Shown here: piece after piece, positions 60,631-64,000 of the stretch | Layout: the number at the start of each line of letters is the position of its first letter | Numbering within the stretch: position 1 is the first letter of the stretch | Assembly (NCBI GenBank): GCA_011800805.1 | Contig: MPNW01000019.1 | Coordinates: forward strand, 1-64,000 | Source: Hirudo medicinalis | Lineage: Eukaryota > Annelida > Clitellata > Hirudinida > Hirudinidae | Direction of reading: 5' to 3' | DNA: 64,000 nt | Position numbers and translations under genes: made by a program | The notes under the pieces: generated by a model | What the model saw: only the letters and a program-made list of their open reading frames with translations | What the model was told of the DNA's origin: nothing | Databases searched by the model: none

Positions 60631-61593
60631 CCAATAAATAGTTACGAATGCTACTAAGAATCCTAACTTATATTTTATTTAAACATTTATACTGGTCATA
60701 AAAATGTATCAAAATTGTATAACGTTATTAATTTGGCATCCAATTTTGGCGTCCCCTATGCATACTTGTATTCCGCCAGCAGACACTTATATAATGGTAA
60801 AAGGTTAGTCTTTAAGCTAGGTGAAGTTATCAGCAAACTCAAATTTAATCAGCATTGCAAACTTTGAAATTATAATGTTTCCGCTTGTCTTGAGATGTTT
60901 AAGGGACCTATGTTGTTCCATAACTCAATATGTTGGTAAAACATATTTTGCACATTTTTACATATTTTAAAAGTAGAAATCATAATGAACATTTTGATGT
61001 ATATTTGATCAGCCATATCCGTGTACTTAATGAATAAGATCAACTCGGGAATTCAAAATAGTTTTTAACAGACTTAAAATGTTAATACAGTTGATATAAG
61101 AACTTTTTTGAAAAGCATTTGAAACGTACTTTCCAAATATTTCTGGAATACAAGTCTATGCATGGCGCCCCCCCCGCCCATCTACGCCAATGGGGGCTCA
61201 ACGTTTGAGTGAACAATCGTATGTACATTATTTTGACTTCGACAACAATGACTAAACATTGGAACGTTACATTGCATTTATAGTTATTTTTGCTCATTTT
61301 CATCAATAATCTAATTAATCTGCCATATCTAAGCAATGCTTGATAACTTCAGTTAATGTTTCTTACCTATGTAATGGTAATGCAATTTTTATAAAAATCT
61401 AAAAACGTTTTAGTATCATACAAACTTGCTTAATAAATTTTTAAAATCTTAATAAAATTATATTAACAAAACCAAACGACATAAAACTTTGGTTTGTCTA
61501 CTCAATTCTGGGTATTCTAATATCATATAAATTCGCTCATTGTTGCCAACTTTATTTGATCATTTTTCTTCGATCACCAAGTATACTTCCACG

Positions 61594-63690
61594 ATGACGG
61601 CGGTCATAAAAAGCGTTGACCTCTTAAAAAATGAAATTGAAAAAACGAGACAAAATCTCCAACAAACGGATTTAACTATTAGAAGATTTACCGGCAGAGA
61701 CGATTCCACCAGGTTGTTTGAGTTGTACTTCAAGTTATGTACATAACATAGAAAAGCTTAATCTAGCAAATATATCTATGTGCATTTTTGCATTACTTAA
61801 ATTACAATCGTATCGCGTCAACAGAAATAGCCAAACATGCAGGAATGTCATTTGACAGTCTATCGGTCTAGCCATAACTGTTTAAACTAAGGGCATAACT
61901 TTTAATTGAAGCATGCTTTTCAGCTGATTGCTTATGTGCACTGACACTCCATTACTTTATTTACTATGGGATTTTGGCTTAGTAACTGTAATTCACACAA
62001 TGACAATTTGACACTTCTGAAAATGTTTATGATGTAGTATTCATGTTGGAAAATAACTTTACAAATACTTGATTAATTTTGCCAAAAATTCAGTCGTTTC
62101 ATAACTATCCAATTTTACACATGAAGAATTAATTCTTACTTTTTTTATAGGACATTTCAAACTAGAAATAACAATTATGAAGTAAACAGGAGGGGAACAA
62201 ATTCAAGTTATGTAAGACATGATGTGCAGACTGGTATAAAAAGAAGGTGTGTTTCCTTTTTATAGATTCTTCTCATACTTGTCACCTATGACTCTTGAAT
62301 ATTAATATTCATTTTATCAATGTAGACATTCTGGAACGGCTCCGGGGTTTAGAAATCGTGATATGAACAAAGACAGTGGGGACGATGATGATGATGACAA
62401 AGTCAACGTAAGTAAATGCTATATATAAAAGAATTAGGCAGGATTCTTTGTCACTTTTAATTATTAATTAGAAAACTTATTATATCTATACTAATTTATA
62501 TGTAATATATAAATATTATACATTTTCATATATTTACTATAGATTTCACTTCATTCTGCTGTTGTGGCAACCAACAAAGAAGCCAAATCGAGGGATGATG
62601 CCATACAAGAACAGAGCAAAGATAGAGAAGGGACCGCAAGGAATCGCAGGATGTTCAGCCTTTTGATGGGCACCTTGAACCAGTTTCGAGAAGATGAGAA
62701 GAAGAAGGAAAGACAAGAAAGAAAGAGGAAGGACGTTGAGAAAAAACTGGAAGAGAAGCAAAAAGAGGAGACTGAAAAGATGAAGAAGGAAAAACAACAA
62801 CTCTTTCAGGCAAAGAAGCAACAGCAGTTCAAGCTGAGGCAGCTTGAAGTTAAGATGGAAGTGGTCCAACTGGTTGGTTAAGATGCTTTTTTTTGTGCCA
62901 ATTTAACTGATAATTACCAATCCATAATTACAAATTAACACTAATGATTTTAATTCAGCATGAGGAATGGGAGGAACAATCTAAGCAACTGATGCATTTC
63001 ATTAGGACCGATGCCAAGCCACACATTTACTACTTGCCAAAGATTCACAATGACGTGACCTTCAAGAAGCTGGAACAATCCAAGAAGCTCATAGAAGGTA
63101 AGCAACTCCCAAATACTGTGCACAAACACTCTTTGTAAAAGATTTTCATCAGTTAATATAAATTTCTGTTAACAGCTGTTGTTTCCAAGAGAAGGGGTAT
63201 GCTGGACGAAGAAATTAACAGTATTTTGAGGGCTGAAGAGGAGAACTTCCATGCTGAAGATGAAAATGAACATGCCGAGGAAGGTGATGAGCCTCCCCAA
63301 AAGAAAGTGAGAGTGGACAAAGAGAATAGTGAACTCCCCGTAAACAAGGGCAAGATGTTACGAAGTGGACATCGCAAGTTGTCTCAAGATCAGGGAGAGC
63401 AGGATGACAGCGACCTAGAATTCAACCGGCACGAAAGCATTGGATTTGATTATCAGACTGAAGGAAATGAACAAGACAAGAACAATTATGTTTATGGATT
63501 CCAACAGTCTGAACTTGCCAAGGGTGATGTAACGAATGAAAACAAAGAATCGGACAAAGGTACAGATGATGTGCAAAAGGAGAAAGGTGAATTGCATGTT
63601 GAGAATAGCGGCGAAGACATGAGTTCGTCAGCTGTTGAAGACACTTCTCACGGCGCTGTGGAGTTAGATGGTGCAGAGATGGCCGAATGA
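61594..63690 (+). CDS. PNN: Pinin
   Basis: Nuclear-speckle protein linked to exon-junction complexes and splicing, also described at desmosomes in vertebrates. Exons: 61594-61712, 62151-62246, 62326-62407, 62543-62872, 62959-63097, 63176-63690, in phase, 426 aa. The N terminus has a short coiled coil (MTAVIKSVDLLKNEIEKTRQ) and the family block IRRFTGRD. The pinin/SDK domain core follows: VVATNKEAKSRDDAIQEQ, RNRRMFSLLMGTLNQF, a long Lys/Glu coiled coil, EEWEEQSKQLMHFIRT, and KPHIYYLPKI. The C terminus is acidic (AEEENFHAEDENEHAEEGDE) with a basic KKVRV. It lacks the Ser/Arg-rich tail of vertebrate pinin (about 717 aa). Polyadenylation signals AATAAA occur at 63843 and again near 63960. Confidence 0.93.
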
Positions 63691-64000
63691 TGAGATCGCG
63701 TCTGAAATGGTTTTCAATATTAGAATAATTTCTGCATTGTTTAATCATTTGATAATCCAAACTTTGGTCGTGAGCGGTTTTATGGATTTGATATGCACCT
63801 TGCAAACGAGTGACCGATTAAATGACTGAGATGTTATGATATAATAAATTCTTTTACTATTTTTTCTCTTGCAAATGTTATTAGCTCCATTTTTAAAAAT
63901 TCGACATATGCTCTTCCCATGTTTTGAGGGACAATAACCTAAACTGATAAATGCTTTGAATAAAAGCCATGCAACTGTTAAAGTGCTCTTAGTTTTTTGA
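63691..64000 (+). other. Pinin 3' untranslated region
   Basis: AT-rich sequence with AATAAA at 63843-63848 and a second near 63960. No other gene is seen to the window edge. Confidence 0.6.

Larger units (their letters stand above)
58804..61593. other. Intergenic region between UBE2G1 and pinin
   Basis: Head-to-head gene pair separated by about 2.8 kb that holds the LINE and solo LTR. The rest is AT-rich. Weakly similar inverted segments lie near 60750 and 61150. Confidence 0.6.

Noticed and set aside
60735..61190. Possible inverted-repeat element (GGCGTCCC..ATGCATACTTGTATTCC near 60750 and its inverse near 61150)
   Set aside because: Only about 25 bases of imperfect similarity and no target duplication found; too weak to call.
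61713..62150. Possible snoRNA in pinin intron 1 (GTCAA/TTGAC hairpin ending in ACA)
   Set aside because: The ACA overlaps the stem and no H box or 5' hairpin fits; unlike the DDX56 units.
1..64000. CRISPR arrays, bacterial operons, tRNA genes
   Set aside because: The sequence is spliced eukaryotic DNA; no regularly spaced direct repeats with unique spacers, and no tRNA A/B box pair with cloverleaf was recognised by eye.

Overview
The window is animal nuclear DNA and reads as an invertebrate. It is AT-rich, its genes are split by GT-AG introns, and the intergenic DNA is full of TTA/TAA and CATCATCGTCGTC-type microsatellites. The encoded proteins are ordinary animal families: a nuclear receptor of the NR1I/NR1J (VDR/PXR/HR96-like) group with the invertebrate-type P-box ESCKAFF, an EMX homeobox protein, DDX56, MFSD6, KTI12, UBE2G1 and pinin. 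A marine invertebrate such as a tunicate or other non-vertebrate deuterostome would fit, but nothing here fixes the phylum.

Layout. 1-2950: repeats, including a hAT-like MITE. 2962-16859 (+): nuclear receptor with large introns. 17051-22158 (-): DDX56 in 17 exons, tail to tail with the receptor and 191 bases from it. 27200-32443 (+): EMX homeobox gene. 37339-38520 (+): F-box protein. 39194-40066 (-): DUF829/TMEM53-like protein. 40999-41303 (-): probable last exon of a Ly6/uPAR-like protein. 43944-47962 (-): MFSD6-like transporter. 49837-50860 (+): single-exon immunoglobulin-domain membrane protein whose frame is broken twice. 53707-55635 (-): KTI12, with a LINE fragment in one intron. 57701-58803 (-): UBE2G1. 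59630-60630 (-): LINE reverse-transcriptase relic split by a solo LTR. 61594-63690 (+): pinin. Spliced models were built by hand; reading phase is consistent across every junction except one in EMX and the first exon of the receptor.

The most striking signal lies in two DDX56 introns. Each holds four roughly 130-nt units on the sense strand of the gene. Seven of the eight have the full anatomy of box H/ACA small nucleolar RNAs: a 5' hairpin, an H box (ANANNA), a 3' hairpin, and an ACA triplet just after the last stem. Stem pairs covary between copies. The four members come in the same order in both introns, so a four-RNA cassette was duplicated within one gene. DDX56 is a nucleolar ribosome-assembly helicase, so host and passengers would serve the same process. 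Six of the eight share one pseudouridylation pocket.

Other points of note: two single-N positions that sit inside near-identical tandem copies (likely unmerged assembly overlaps); a solo LTR with a 5-base target duplication inside a LINE; a three-copy interspersed repeat family; and two closely spaced one-base losses in the Ig-domain gene just before its transmembrane segment.
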